Positions 24,353 through 33,679 of a stretch of 64,000 nt of DNA are shown piece by piece (the stretch's first letter is position 1; each line of letters starts with the position of its first letter). The notes beneath the pieces were generated by a model. It saw only the letters and a program-made list of their open reading frames with translations, was not told the origin of the DNA and searched no databases. Origin of the DNA: Cloacibacterium normanense. Its GTDB lineage: Bacteria; Bacteroidota; Bacteroidia; Flavobacteriales; Weeksellaceae. Made by a program: the position numbers and the translations under genes. The stretch lies in contig NZ_CP034157.1 in the NCBI RefSeq assembly GCF_003860565.1, positions 1,116,001 to 1,180,000 on the forward strand. The letters run 5' to 3'.

Positions 24353-27304
24353 ATGAATTACCACAAAATTCTACTTTCTACCGCTATTTTAGCATTTTCT
24401 TTTCATCATGCGCAAAACCTTAAACTCAATACTACTTCTCCCGAAGAACGCTGGAAAGGTTATGAACAAAGAAAAAAATTAGAAGAAAATTCTATTCTCA
24501 AAAATTTAGAATTCAGAAATGTAGGTCCTACTACAATGAGTGGTAGAGTTACAGATATAGATGCCAATCCAGAAAATCCTACAGAATTTTATGTAGCGTT
24601 TGCTTCAGGTGGATTGTGGTATACTCAAAATAACGGAACCACTTTCACTCCTATTTTCGACAGAGAAGCCGTAATGACAATAGGCGACATTTACGTAGAT
24701 TGGAAAACCAAAACCATTTTCATAGGAACTGGCGAAAACAACTCTTCTCGTTCTTCTTATTCAGGAATGGGCATTTATAAAAGTACAGATCAAGGAAAAA
24801 CTTGGCAAAATCTAGGCTTAAAAGACACGCATCACATTGGCAGAATTGTAGTAAATCCCGAAAACAATAATGAAATTTGGGTTGCAGCAGTTGGTCATTT
24901 ATATTCACCAAACGCAGAAAGAGGCGTTTTCAAAACCAATGACGGTGGTAAAACTTGGAAAAAAACGCTTTCGGCTGACCAAAATTCTGGAGCAATTGAT
25001 TTAGCCATAAATCCACAAAACCCAAAAGAAGTTTATGCTACACTTTGGTACAAAGAACGTAAAGCTTGGAAATTTGTAGAAAGTGGCGCTTCATCTGGAA
25101 TTTTTAAATCCAATGATGGTGGTGAATCTTGGCAAAAAATTTCAACCAAAGATTCTGGATTTCCAGCAGATGAAAATGTAGGAAGAATCGGACTTTCGAT
25201 TTTCCCGAAAAATCCAAATATTATTTACGCGATTGTTGACAATCAAAAAACAAGACCTGCTTCAACTACAAAAGAAGAAAAAACTGAAAAATCTTTGGAC
25301 AAAGCCAAAATGCAAAAAATCACCAAAGAAGAATTCTTGGCTTTAGATGATAAAACGGTTAATGAATACCTTGATGGAGAACGTTTCCCAGAAAGATACA
25401 CCTCTGAAAACCTTAAAAAATCGCTTAGAGAAAATAAAATCACGGTAAAAGATATTTTCAACTATACACACAATGGAAATGATGATTTATTCAACATAGA
25501 AATTGAAGGTGCAGAAGTTTACCGTTCTGATGATGCAGGAAAATCTTGGAAAAAAACCAACGAAAAAAATCTAGACGGATTATATTACACTTATGGTTAT
25601 TATTTCGGGCAAATTTGGGTTTCGCCAACCAATCCAGATAAGGTAATCATTGCAGGCGTTCCGATTTTGGTTTCAGAAAATGGCGGAAAATCATTCAAAT
25701 CGATAGATTCTCCAAATGTTCACGCAGACCACCATTCTATTTGGTTTAATCCAAAAAATGACAATCATTTTATCAATGGAAATGACGGCGGAATCAATAT
25801 TTCTTACGACAATGGGAATTCTTACATTCATTGCAATTCATTGCCGGTTTCACAGTTTTATTCGGTAGATTATGATTTAGAAAAACCTTACAATGTTTAT
25901 GGAGGAATGCAAGATAATGGTGTTTGGTTTGGCCCATCAAGCAATAAATTTGATTATAAAAAAGGAAAATTTGACAATAGCGATAATTTCAAATTTCTAT
26001 TAGGAGGAGACGGAATGCAAGTGCGAGTAGATTTCAGAGATAATGCAACTTTATACACAGGTTTTCAGTTTGGGAATTATTTTAGAATTAACAGAAAAAC
26101 CAACGAAAGAAAATATCTAGAAGTTCCGAGAGAAATTGGCGAAAATCCACTTCGTTTCAATTGGGAAGCACCTTTCCAGATTTCTCGTCATAATCAAGAC
26201 ATCGTTTATTTTGGTTCGCAAAGCGTTTACAGAAGTATGGACAAAGGCGAAACTTGGCAAAAAATTTCTGGAGATTTAACTAGAAATACTAAGCAAGAAA
26301 ATGTGCCTTATTCTACCCTTTCAACAATAGAAGAAAGTCCGAAAAAATTCGGATTAATCTATGCAGGAAGTGATGATGGATTGGTAAATGTAACCAAAGA
26401 CGGTGAAAATTCTTGGCAAAAAATAGGCGACTTCCCAGGATTTTGGGTTTCTATGGTACAACCTTCTTCTTTCTCAGAATCTAGAGTTTATTTGAGTTTA
26501 AATGCATACAGAGAAGACGATTTCCGTGCATTGCTTTACATTTCTGATGATTTCGGGAAAACTTGGAAGAAAATTGGCGAAGATTTACCTTCAGAACCTA
26601 TTAATGTCATCAGAGAAGATCACACCAACGAAAATCTATTGTATGTAGGAACTGATAATGGATTGTACATTTCTCTAGACCGAGGAAAAACATTTATGTC
26701 TGCCAATAATGCTACACTTCCAAACGTTGCTGTTCACGATTTAAAAGTTCATCACAGAGATAATGAATTGATTGTAGCAACTCACGGAAGAAGTATCTAC
26801 ATTGCCGATGTGAAGAAATTACAAAAATTAACACCAGAAAATCTAGCTAAAAATTTAATGGTTTATGATATAGAAAGTGTTAATTTCAAAGAAAATTGGG
26901 GTAAATCTTACAATAATTTCACGGAAATTGAAAAGCAGAATTTCCCAATAGAATTTTACACTAAAAATGCTGGAAACGTTATTGTCAAAATCATCAATGC
27001 TCAAAATGAAACCGTAAAAACTATTAATCAAACTGCTGACAAAGGATTTAATACCATCAGTTATGATTTAACGGTAAATGCAAGTGAAAAGTCTAAAAAA
27101 GCAGATGATGGCAATGTTTACATCACTCCAGGAAAATATACAGTAGAAATTTCTATCAATGGATTTACGGAAAAGAAATCGCTGGAAGTGAAAGAAAGAC
27201 CTAAATCTAAAAGCAAAAGAGTAACCGAAGTTCCGCAAGGAACAATGTCTCCAGGAGAATTTAAAAAATGGAGAAAAGAAGTTGGTTTCAAAAAACAATT
27301 ATAA
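24353..27304 (+). CDS. Large secreted BNR/sortilin-like propeller protein
   Basis: This 983-residue protein has a signal peptide (ILLSTAILAFSFHHAQ, cleavage near residue 21) and repeated BNR or Asp-box motifs: S-x-D-x-G-x-T-W types such as STDQGKTWQ, TNDGGKTWK, SNDGGESWQ, SDDAGKSWK, SMDKGETWQ and SDDFGKTWK, spread over about residues 140-780. These form sortilin/VPS10-type beta-propellers. The C-terminal part (about 830-983) has a beta-rich segment and a basic tail. A perfect -7 box (TATATTTG) lies about 27 bp upstream of the ATG. Homologues are annotated as BNR-repeat glycosyl hydrolases, but no catalytic residues can be assigned, so the substrate is unknown. It is convergent with an M28 peptidase. 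Confidence 0.87.
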   Translation: MNYHKILLSTAILAFSFHHAQNLKLNTTSPEERWKGYEQRKKLEENSILKNLEFRNVGPTTMSGRVTDIDANPENPTEFYVAFASGGLWYTQNNGTTFTPIFDREAVMTIGDIYVDWKTKTIFIGTGENNSSRSSYSGMGIYKSTDQGKTWQNLGLKDTHHIGRIVVNPENNNEIWVAAVGHLYSPNAERGVFKTNDGGKTWKKTLSADQNSGAIDLAINPQNPKEVYATLWYKERKAWKFVESGASSGIFKSNDGGESWQKISTKDSGFPADENVGRIGLSIFPKNPNIIYAIVDNQKTRPASTTKEEKTEKSLDKAKMQKITKEEFLALDDKTVNEYLDGERFPERYTSENLKKSLRENKITVKDIFNYTHNGNDDLFNIEIEGAEVYRSDDAGKSWKKTNEKNLDGLYYTYGYYFGQIWVSPTNPDKVIIAGVPILVSENGGKSFKSIDSPNVHADHHSIWFNPKNDNHFINGNDGGINISYDNGNSYIHCNSLPVSQFYSVDYDLEKPYNVYGGMQDNGVWFGPSSNKFDYKKGKFDNSDNFKFLLGGDGMQVRVDFRDNATLYTGFQFGNYFRINRKTNERKYLEVPREIGENPLRFNWEAPFQISRHNQDIVYFGSQSVYRSMDKGETWQKISGDLTRNTKQENVPYSTLSTIEESPKKFGLIYAGSDDGLVNVTKDGENSWQKIGDFPGFWVSMVQPSSFSESRVYLSLNAYREDDFRALLYISDDFGKTWKKIGEDLPSEPINVIREDHTNENLLYVGTDNGLYISLDRGKTFMSANNATLPNVAVHDLKVHHRDNELIVATHGRSIYIADVKKLQKLTPENLAKNLMVYDIESVNFKENWGKSYNNFTEIEKQNFPIEFYTKNAGNVIVKIINAQNETVKTINQTADKGFNTISYDLTVNASEKSKKADDGNVYITPGKYTVEISINGFTEKKSLEVKERPKSKSKRVTEVPQGTMSPGEFKKWRKEVGFKKQL

Positions 27305-27309
27305 TTTAA

Positions 27310-27458
27310 AACGCAAAGAATTTTAAAAAAAATATCTCTTTTAGTGAGCAAAGCTTATTCCGTAAACGGAATTGATTAAGCGAACGCTTCAAGAGTGAAT
27401 TTATTCACTTTCTTTGCTTTCTTAAAATTATTATAAAGTAATAAATAATCTCTGCGTT
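27310..27458. repeat. Inverted-repeat-bounded spacer
   Basis: AACGCAAAGA (27310-27319) and TCTCTGCGTT (27449-27458) form 10-bp ends with one mismatch around 129 bp, including an inner hairpin ATTCCGT-AA-ACGGAAT. A similar AACGCAAAGA end starts the spacer at about 2636. No coding potential was seen. Confidence 0.55.
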
Positions 27459-27474
27459 AAAAAGTTAACACAAA

Positions 27475-27501
27475 AAAAGTCCCGAAAATTTCGGGACTTT
27501 T
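27475..27501. terminator. Bidirectional intrinsic terminator
   Basis: AAAAGTCCCGAAA pairs with TTTCGGGACTTTT around a minimal loop, with A and T runs on either side. It ends 3 bp from the stop of the M28 peptidase gene (27505). Confidence 0.88.
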
Positions 27502-27504
27502 CTA

Positions 27505-28845
27505 TTATTTTACACTTGGAATTACGATGAGACTTTCGTTTCCTGAACTGTTTACCGCTTGTACTGCAAAGAAATAATTGTCTTTAGAATATGGCAGTTT
27601 CATAGAATTTTCTTTGGTGAAAAATTTCTTTTGCCAAGTAGAAGAATCGGTTTCACGCATAAGAACGTAATAACCTGCAACTTCTCCATTTTTTGGTTTT
27701 TCCCAATGAATGGTCGTGAAATTGGTCAATTCTTTTACATCCATTTTCACATTTTCTGGTTTAGAAGGAGATTTTGCCAAATTTGCCAAAACAGAAACAT
27801 TTACCCCAACATTTTTCTTGAAATATTCAAAATCCATAAATTCTGGTAAATCTCCAAATTGTTTCCCGTTTTCTTTTCTAATATCTTGATGTTGATGGTC
27901 GTAATTTTCATTGAATTCAGTTAATCTTACCGCTGAAAAACCTTGGTTTACAAATGAAGTATGGTCGCCACCACGAAGAAATCTATCGTTTCTGTAAATG
28001 AGTTTCACTTCTAAATTATCTACATAACGCTCTCCAATTTCCTTAATGTATCTTGCCAACTGTCTGGCTTCTCCATCATTTTCTAAGCCTAAATTTCTAA
28101 TTCCTTGCGCTTTTTTATCCAAATCAAATTGTGGTAAACCTTCAGAAAAAACTCTTAACTGATTGGCATTAATTAAATTGGTTTCGCTAGTTAAATTATT
28201 CCCAATCATATCATTATTCAGCAAAGCTTCTAATTGCCAATTTTCATTTTTTGCCTTTTCTGCAAGCATTTTAGCACCTAACAAACCTTGTTCTTCGCCA
28301 GAAAACGCCACAAAAACTATAGTTGCAGGAAATTTTGATTGGCTCAAAATTCTAGCAGATTCTATTACAGCACCTACTCCGCTTCCGTCATCATTGGCTC
28401 CAGGTGCGAAATCTTTGGCATTCATCACATCAGAAACTCTGGAATCAAGATGTCCGCCAATCATAAAAATTCTTTTATCATTGGGATCAGTTCCACGCAA
28501 AACAGCAATAGCATTTCCTAAATCTGTTGGCTGATTGATTCGTTTTCCATCTGGTTGAATGGTTTGATTTTGTAGGAAAACTTCCATTCTTCCATCAGCA
28601 TTTTTAGCATAATTTCTAAATTTAGAAAGCACCCAATTTCTAGCAGCTCCAATTCCTTTTTTGGCATCAGTCGTAGAACTCATCGTATGACGAGTACCAA
28701 AACTTACTAATTTATTGATATGAGATTTTAGAGAATCTGCGCTTACTTGCGACACGTAATTCGCTATTTCTGCATCTCTGGAAACGGTTTTTTGCGCTGT
28801 GAAAGCAGCAGGAATAAGAAATAAAGAGAATATTAATTTTTTCAT
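27505..28845 (-). CDS. Secreted M28 family aminopeptidase with fibronectin type III-like tail
   Basis: This 446-residue protein has a signal peptide (MKKLIFSLFLIPAAFTAQ). The M28 zinc site is visible: His in GGHLDSR, bridging Asp in PGANDDGSG, catalytic Glu pair in FSGEEQGLLG and Asp in LLNNDMIGN. The final 80 residues (KPENVKMDVKELTNFTTIHW...GYYVLMRETDSSTW) look like a fibronectin type III domain. It would release N-terminal amino acids from peptides outside the cytoplasm. It is related to, but distinct from, the M28 peptidase at 45835-47199. It stands as a single transcription unit with a hairpin terminator. Confidence 0.9.
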   Translation of the reverse strand: MKKLIFSLFLIPAAFTAQKTVSRDAEIANYVSQVSADSLKSHINKLVSFGTRHTMSSTTDAKKGIGAARNWVLSKFRNYAKNADGRMEVFLQNQTIQPDGKRINQPTDLGNAIAVLRGTDPNDKRIFMIGGHLDSRVSDVMNAKDFAPGANDDGSGVGAVIESARILSQSKFPATIVFVAFSGEEQGLLGAKMLAEKAKNENWQLEALLNNDMIGNNLTSETNLINANQLRVFSEGLPQFDLDKKAQGIRNLGLENDGEARQLARYIKEIGERYVDNLEVKLIYRNDRFLRGGDHTSFVNQGFSAVRLTEFNENYDHQHQDIRKENGKQFGDLPEFMDFEYFKKNVGVNVSVLANLAKSPSKPENVKMDVKELTNFTTIHWEKPKNGEVAGYYVLMRETDSSTWQKKFFTKENSMKLPYSKDNYFFAVQAVNSSGNESLIVIPSVK

Positions 28846-28872
28846 ATTTATTGAATGAATTTGATGATTTTA

Positions 28873-29904
28873 CTATTTCAATTTCAAAATTTCATTACAA
28901 AAATTATCTACTACTGCACCATAAGTAGCCCAAGAAGTGATAATCCTGATAGCAGATTTCTCTGAATCAATTTTTTTCCAAACATAAAAATCAAATTGCT
29001 CTGAAAGTTTCTCAATTTGAGAATTTTCTAAAATTGGGAAAATCTGATTGGTGTCTGTCTCGGCTAAAAAATCCGCCCCAATTTCTTGGAAAGCTTCTTT
29101 TATTTTTTCGGCTTGAAGATTGGCATGTTTGGCTAAATCCCAATATAAATCGTCTTTCATCAACTCTTGAAACTGAATTCCGAGTAATCTTCCTTTCGCG
29201 AGCATTGCCCCTTTTTGCTTGATATGAAACCCGAATTCTTCTTGCAGATTTTGTCTGTTTATAATGATTGCTTCACCTAATAAAGCTCCGTTTTTGGTTC
29301 CGCCAAGATAAAAAACATCTGTAAACTTCGCTACATCTTCTAGCGTTACATCATTGCTTTCTGCCGTTAAAGCGTGTCCTAATCTGGCACCATCCATAAA
29401 TAAATATAGATTTTTTTCTTTGCAAAAATTTGATAAATCTTCCAATTCTTTTTTGGTATAAATCGTTCCAATTTCTGTAGAATTAGAAATATAAACCAAC
29501 TTTTGTTTTAATTGATGAGGAACATTGGTATGAACATCTAACACTTTCTGAATATCTTCTGGTTTCAGTTTTCCATCGGAAGTTTCTACCCCATGAACTT
29601 TGTGACCTGTTGCTTCTATGGCTCCTGCCTCGTTGGTGAAAATATGACCAGTAGTTGCAGAAACTACACTTTCGTGAGGTCTTAGAATTGCTGAAATCAC
29701 CAATAAATTCGCTTGAGTTCCTCCACTTACAAAATGAACTTTAGAATGTGGAGATTTAGATTTTTCTAGAATGAGTTTTTCTGCTTCTGCACAATAATCA
29801 TCTAAACCATAACCATTTTGTTGAGAGGAATTGGTACGTAGTAACGCTTCTAAAATACTGGGATGACAACCTTCTGAATAGTCGTTTTTAAAAGAATATT
29901 TCAT
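28873..29904 (-). CDS. Threonine aldolase / beta-eliminating lyase family enzyme
   Basis: This 343-residue PLP enzyme has the low-specificity threonine aldolase pattern: FKNDYSEGCHPSIL at the start, FVSGGTQANLLV (cofactor phosphate loop), YISNSTEIGTIY, FMDGARLGHAL (PLP-contacting Asp and Arg) and the Schiff-base lysine in YLGGTKNGALLGE. It would split threonine or allo-threonine into glycine and acetaldehyde. A role in threonine-to-glycine supply is consistent with serC/serA elsewhere in the window. It lies 27 bp upstream of the M28 gene on the same strand, so co-transcription is possible. Confidence 0.9.
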   Translation of the reverse strand: MKYSFKNDYSEGCHPSILEALLRTNSSQQNGYGLDDYCAEAEKLILEKSKSPHSKVHFVSGGTQANLLVISAILRPHESVVSATTGHIFTNEAGAIEATGHKVHGVETSDGKLKPEDIQKVLDVHTNVPHQLKQKLVYISNSTEIGTIYTKKELEDLSNFCKEKNLYLFMDGARLGHALTAESNDVTLEDVAKFTDVFYLGGTKNGALLGEAIIINRQNLQEEFGFHIKQKGAMLAKGRLLGIQFQELMKDDLYWDLAKHANLQAEKIKEAFQEIGADFLAETDTNQIFPILENSQIEKLSEQFDFYVWKKIDSEKSAIRIITSWATYGAVVDNFCNEILKLK

Positions 29905-29970
29905 AGGACTAAATTAAGGAAAAAGTGCAAGATTGTTAAAACTTACAATATTAATTTTAAAATTAACATG

Positions 29971-29994
29971 TTCTTTTGTCTTGAAACAAAAGAA
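29971..29994. repeat. Hairpin in spacer upstream of rpoD
   Basis: TTCTTTTGT pairs with ACAAAAGAA around a CTTGAA loop, followed by AACCAAAAATTCAAGAC, which repeats the CTTGAA element in inverted form. This spacer motif recurs in Flavobacteriia in my recollection; no gene is seen in 29905-30388. Confidence 0.5.
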
Positions 29995-30196
29995 CCAAAA
30001 ATTCAAGACTGGAAACTCGGCTAAAATTTTAAATAATTTTCTAAAATTTCCAAAACTCGTCCCTAGCTTTTTCCTTACTTACTCAAACAGTGGAAATTTC
30101 TTTACAAAAATTTTTCAAAATTTTCAAACGCCTCCGTTTCCTAGGTCATAAAAATCGAAAAACTTAATTGAAAAAGTTTAATAAAATACGGAAACT

Positions 30197-30294
30197 GCGC
30201 CCCAGATTGAGCCATTGTTGGAGCTCATCTCAAAGAATAGGGAAATTAGGATTGGCTTTTGAGATAGCGACTGGCGAAAGCTGGAAATGGCGCC
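30197..30294. repeat. Hairpin spacer repeat (superfamily copy 4)
   Basis: GCGCC ends with GGCGC. Apical arms ATCTCAAAG (30227-30235) and CTTTTGAGAT (30256-30265) pair. The right arm carries ATAGCGACTGGCGAAAGC, similar to the ATAGCGGACAGCG arm at 8116-8204. It is the main structured part of the 484-bp gene-free region 29905-30388. Confidence 0.65.
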
Positions 30295-30388
30295 CGAATT
30301 ATTTGCTTTTTCTATAAAATTTAGCTATTTTTTCATTATTTTCAATAAAGTGTGTAACCTTTTCGTTATAATGAACGTATAATAAGAT

Positions 30389-31255
30389 ATGAGACAGTTA
30401 AAAATTACAAAACAGGTTACCAATAGAGAAACCGCTTCCCTTGACAAATATTTGCAAGAAATTGGTAAAGTAGAACTCATCACAGCAGACGAAGAAGTAG
30501 AACTCGCTCAAAGAATCCGTAACGGAGATAGAGCTGCTCTAGAAAAGTTGATTAAAGCCAACTTGCGTTTCGTGGTGTCTGTATCAAAACAATATCAAAA
30601 CCAAGGATTATCTCTTCCTGACCTTATTAATGAAGGAAACCTTGGCCTTATGAAAGCTGCTAAAAGATATGACGAAACCAGAGGTTTCAAATTTATTTCT
30701 TATGCAGTTTGGTGGATTAGACAATCTATCTTACAAGCTCTTGCAGAGCAATCTAGAATTGTAAGATTACCTTTGAACAAAATTGGTTCAATCAATAAAA
30801 TCAACAAAGCTTACGCACACTTAGAACAAGAAAACGAAAGACCACCTTCACCAGAAGAATTGGCAGAAGTTCTAGATATGAGCGAAGAAGATATTAAAGA
30901 ATCTATGAAAAACTCTGGTCGTCACTTATCTATGGACGCACCATTAGTAGAAGGAGAAGATTCTAACTTGTATGACGTTTTACGTTCTGGTGAATCTCCA
31001 AGTCCAGATAAAGACTTAATGCTAGAATCTCTACAAATCGAGATTGAAAGAGCTTTACAAACGCTTACGCCAAGAGAAGCAGATTTGGTAAGATTATATT
31101 TCGGATTAAACGGAAAACATCCTATGACTCTAGAAGAAATAGGTGAAACTTTCGACTTAACGAGAGAAAGAGTAAGACAGATTAAAGAAAAAGCAATTAA
31201 GAGATTGAAACACAACTCTAGAAGCAAAATCTTGAAGTCTTACCTTGGTAAATAA
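30389..31255 (+). CDS. rpoD: Primary RNA polymerase sigma factor (sigma-70 family)
   Basis: This 288-residue housekeeping sigma factor lacks the long acidic region 1 and non-conserved insert of proteobacterial RpoD, as usual in Bacteroidota. Region 1.2 ([20 protein letters not shown]) is followed by region 2 ([36 protein letters not shown]), region 3 ([11 protein letters not shown]) and region 4 ([35 protein letters not shown]). It directs recognition of promoters such as the TTTG/TAnnTTTG sites before ndk and the small lipoprotein gene. It starts at the first ATG; a terminator at 31272-31300 ends its unit. Confidence 0.95.
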   Translation: MRQLKITKQVTNRETASLDKYLQEIGKVELITADEEVELAQRIRNGDRAALEKLIKANLRFVVSVSKQYQNQGLSLPDLINEGNLGLMKAAKRYDETRGFKFISYAVWWIRQSILQALAEQSRIVRLPLNKIGSINKINKAYAHLEQENERPPSPEELAEVLDMSEEDIKESMKNSGRHLSMDAPLVEGEDSNLYDVLRSGESPSPDKDLMLESLQIEIERALQTLTPREADLVRLYFGLNGKHPMTLEEIGETFDLTRERVRQIKEKAIKRLKHNSRSKILKSYLGK

Positions 31256-31271
31256 AAAATTCTTAAATTAG

Positions 31272-31300
31272 AGCAAAGTTTTCGGGCTTTGCTTTTTTTT
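31272..31300 (+). terminator. Intrinsic terminator after rpoD
   Basis: AGCAAAG pairs with CTTTGCT around an 8-nt loop, then a run of eight T that ends directly before the ATG of the next gene at 31301. Confidence 0.85.
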
Positions 31301-32098
31301 ATGATTAAAAGATTTACAAATAGTGAAATTCCTAAAACTCTTTATAAATATAGAGATTGGAGCAATAATTATCACCAAGATTTAATTAGAAAGAGAGAAA
31401 TTTACATAACTAACCCTTCAGATTTCAATGATCCTTTTGAAAATATCCCAATTAGATGGGATTTAATATCTGAAGAAGAATGTGATAATCAGCATTATGA
31501 AATTTTCAAATATATTTTTAAAGACAAATCAGAACAAGAAATAAGAAAAATTGCTAAAGAAATTACCAATTCAAAAATTTTATTGCATCCCAGTAAATTG
31601 AGTATTGAAAATCCAAATCAAATTGAAGATTGGAATAATAAAATTGGAATTTTGTCTTTATCAGAAGAATGTGACAATATTTTAATGTGGTCTCATTATG
31701 CTAAAAATCACACTGGTTTTGTTTTAGGGTTTGATACTAATTTATTTTTGAATAATAGTGATTTTGATTATATTGAAAATGTAAAATATTGTACGGGATA
31801 TCCTATTATTAAAAGTATTGGAGAAAACGATGATTTTTATAAAAAATTTTTTCATAAATCAAATGATTGGCAATATGAAAAAGAATGGAGATTATCTAAG
31901 AATCATATAAAGGATAGATTATATGTAATTCCAAAAGAAGCAATTACAGAACTGATTATTGGCTGTAAAATGAACAATAAAACAAAATCTGAAATTGTAG
32001 ATATTGCTAAAAATAGTCTTGGATCAAATTTAAAAATTTATCAAGCAAAAAAAGACATTGAAAATTTTAAATTAAATATAAATCTTATTGAAAATTAA
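31301..32098 (+). CDS. DUF2971 domain protein
   Basis: This 265-residue protein matches DUF2971: LYKYRDW near the N-terminus, REIYITNPSDFNDPFE (about 34-49), the conserved CDNILMWSHYAKNHTGFVLGFD block (about 125-147) and YEKEWRL (about 188-194). The domain's biochemical function is unknown; members occur patchily and often near mobile or defence-linked genes. I chose ATG 31301 over an upstream TTG inside the T run of the terminator. Its TAA overlaps the ATG of rpe (TAATG). Its codon use is more AT-rich than rpoD and rpe on either side, which suggests insertion between two conserved neighbours. Confidence 0.85.
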   Translation: MIKRFTNSEIPKTLYKYRDWSNNYHQDLIRKREIYITNPSDFNDPFENIPIRWDLISEEECDNQHYEIFKYIFKDKSEQEIRKIAKEITNSKILLHPSKLSIENPNQIEDWNNKIGILSLSEECDNILMWSHYAKNHTGFVLGFDTNLFLNNSDFDYIENVKYCTGYPIIKSIGENDDFYKKFFHKSNDWQYEKEWRLSKNHIKDRLYVIPKEAITELIIGCKMNNKTKSEIVDIAKNSLGSNLKIYQAKKDIENFKLNINLIEN

Positions 32099-32748
32099 TG
32101 AAAACAAAACTTATTGCACCTTCAGTTTTATCTGCAGATTTTGGGAATTTACAGCGTGATATAGAAATGATTAACGGCAGTCAAGCCGATTGGTTTCACG
32201 TAGACGTGATGGACGGAAGATTCGTTCCGAATATTTCTTTTGGTTTCCCAGTAATGAAAGCGATTCAGGAACACGCTAAAAAATTTGTAGATGTGCATCT
32301 TATGATTGTAGAGCCAGAAAAATATGTAGAAGAATTCATCAATTACGGCGCAGACTTGGTTTCTGTACATTATGAAGCGTGTACACATCTTCACAGAACC
32401 ATTAATTTAATTCAAGATAAAGGTGCAAAAGCCGGTGTAGTCCTTAATCCTTCTACTCCAGTTTGGGTATTAGAAGATATTATTACCGAAGTAGATTTGG
32501 TTTTATTAATGAGCGTAAATCCTGGTTTTGGTGGACAAAAATTCATAGAAAACACTTACAAAAAAATCAGAGAAACCAAAGAATTGATTCTGGAGAATAA
32601 TTCTACAGCGCTCATCGAAATAGACGGCGGCGTAAATACCGAAAACGCTCCAAAACTCTTCGAAGCAGGTGCAGATGTTTTGGTGGCAGGAAATGCTGTT
32701 TTTGCCAGTGAAAATCCAGAAAGAACAATTGAACTGTTAAAAGTTTAA
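32098..32748 (+). CDS. rpe: Ribulose-phosphate 3-epimerase
   Basis: This 216-residue TIM-barrel enzyme interconverts ribulose-5-phosphate and xylulose-5-phosphate in the pentose phosphate pathway. The motifs are complete: APSVLSADF at the first strand, WFHVDVMDGRFVPNISFG with metal-binding H and D, VDVHLMI, LLMSVNPGFGGQKF, and IEIDGGVN near the end. The length is typical. Its start overlaps the DUF2971 stop codon, so it may be translationally coupled to that gene. Confidence 0.96.
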   Translation: MKTKLIAPSVLSADFGNLQRDIEMINGSQADWFHVDVMDGRFVPNISFGFPVMKAIQEHAKKFVDVHLMIVEPEKYVEEFINYGADLVSVHYEACTHLHRTINLIQDKGAKAGVVLNPSTPVWVLEDIITEVDLVLLMSVNPGFGGQKFIENTYKKIRETKELILENNSTALIEIDGGVNTENAPKLFEAGADVLVAGNAVFASENPERTIELLKV

Positions 32749-32776
32749 TTTCAAAAAAAAACTAATCACCATTATC

Positions 32777-33049
32777 ATGAAAAATGAAAAATCTTTTTTC
32801 GAAACCATTATTGATGCTATTTCTTGGTTGAAAATAGTTGCATCACCAACTATTTTAGGAATTGGAATTGGCTTTGCGTGTCAATATTACTTGAATAGTG
32901 ATTTCCTTTTTGGATTTTTTGTCATAGCAGGAATTGTTTTAGGAATTTATTGGGCTAATAAAGTTTCTAAGAAATATGGAGCAACAGATTTTATTTCAAA
33001 AGTAGATGCTTCACCAGACATAGATGAATATGTAAAAGATAAAAAATAA
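32777..33049 (+). CDS. Small membrane protein
   Basis: This 90-residue protein has two likely membrane helices (about 18-36, WLKIVASPTILGIGIGFAC, and about 45-62, GFFVIAGIVLGIYWANKV) and a polar C-terminal tail ending in DEYVKDKK. No family is recognised. It lies 28 bp after rpe on the same strand and is probably part of that unit, which ends at the adjacent terminator. Confidence 0.7.
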   Translation: MKNEKSFFETIIDAISWLKIVASPTILGIGIGFACQYYLNSDFLFGFFVIAGIVLGIYWANKVSKKYGATDFISKVDASPDIDEYVKDKK

Positions 33050-33050
33050 A

Positions 33051-33080
33051 AAGTTCGAGAAAATTCTCGAACTTTTTTTA
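33051..33080. terminator. Bidirectional intrinsic terminator
   Basis: AAGTTCGAGAA pairs with TTCTCGAACTT around a 2-nt loop, flanked by A and T runs. It serves the rpe unit and the convergent ndk gene. Confidence 0.88.
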
Positions 33081-33104
33081 TAAATTTTGGGTAAAACTAT
33101 TTGA

Positions 33105-33524
33105 TTAGAAAATTTCTCTTCCAGAAAAATGGAATTGTGCTTCAATTAGAGCATTTTCATCAGAATCTGAACCATGAACTGCATTTTCGCCAACGCTTCT
33201 TGCAAACATCTTTCTAATGGTTCCTTCTGCCGCGTCTGCAGGATTGGTAGCACCGATTAGTTTTCTGAAATCTTCTACTGCATTTTCTTTTTCTAAAACC
33301 GCAGCTACGATTGGTCCAGAAGACATAAATTCTACTAATTCTCCGTAGAAAGGTCTTTCTGCATGCACTTCATAGAATTTTTTAGCATCTGCAACTGTTA
33401 ATTGAGTTAATTTTAATGCTTTGAATGTAAATCCAGCTTCTGCAATTTTCCCTAAAATTGCTCCAATGTGCCCATCTGCAACTGCATCTGGCTTAATCAT
33501 TGTAAATGTAATGTTACCTGACAT
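33105..33524 (-). CDS. ndk: Nucleoside diphosphate kinase
   Basis: This 139-residue enzyme transfers phosphate between nucleoside tri- and diphosphates. It starts [10 protein letters not shown] (conserved K11-P12 region) and has [23 protein letters not shown], and the phospho-histidine in NAVHGSDS (H117). The length is normal. It has a textbook Bacteroidota promoter: TTTG, 19 nt, TACATTTG (33548-33578 on the minus strand). Confidence 0.97.
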   Translation of the reverse strand: MSGNITFTMIKPDAVADGHIGAILGKIAEAGFTFKALKLTQLTVADAKKFYEVHAERPFYGELVEFMSSGPIVAAVLEKENAVEDFRKLIGATNPADAAEGTIRKMFARSVGENAVHGSDSDENALIEAQFHFSGREIF

Positions 33525-33547
33525 AATTTTTTTTAAAATATTTTTTG

Positions 33548-33578
33548 CAAATGTAAGATTTTTTTGTACTTTTGCAAA
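33548..33578 (-). promoter_or_regulatory. Bacteroidota-type promoter of ndk
   Basis: On the minus strand, TTTG (-33) is followed after 19 nt by TACATTTG (-7), matching the primary-sigma consensus of this phylum. The ATG lies 24 bp beyond the -7 box. Confidence 0.8.
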
Positions 33579-33610
33579 GGAAACTTATTTCAAAGAGAGC
33601 CATTTTCTTT

Positions 33611-33626
33611 TGGCACGTTATTTGCA
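33611..33626 (+). promoter_or_regulatory. Sigma-54-type promoter (-24/-12)
   Basis: TGGCACGTTATTTGCA fits the sigma-54 consensus TGGCACG-N4-TTGCA at every fixed position, with the GG and GC pairs at the required spacing. A transcript would start near 33637, run plus-strand, and meet the terminator at 33680-33705 before dtxR. Whether this genome encodes RpoN cannot be seen here. Confidence 0.6.
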
Positions 33627-33679
33627 ATATTAATAACGATTCTCATGTTTAATTTGAGTTTTCATGGTTATTAGTTTTT

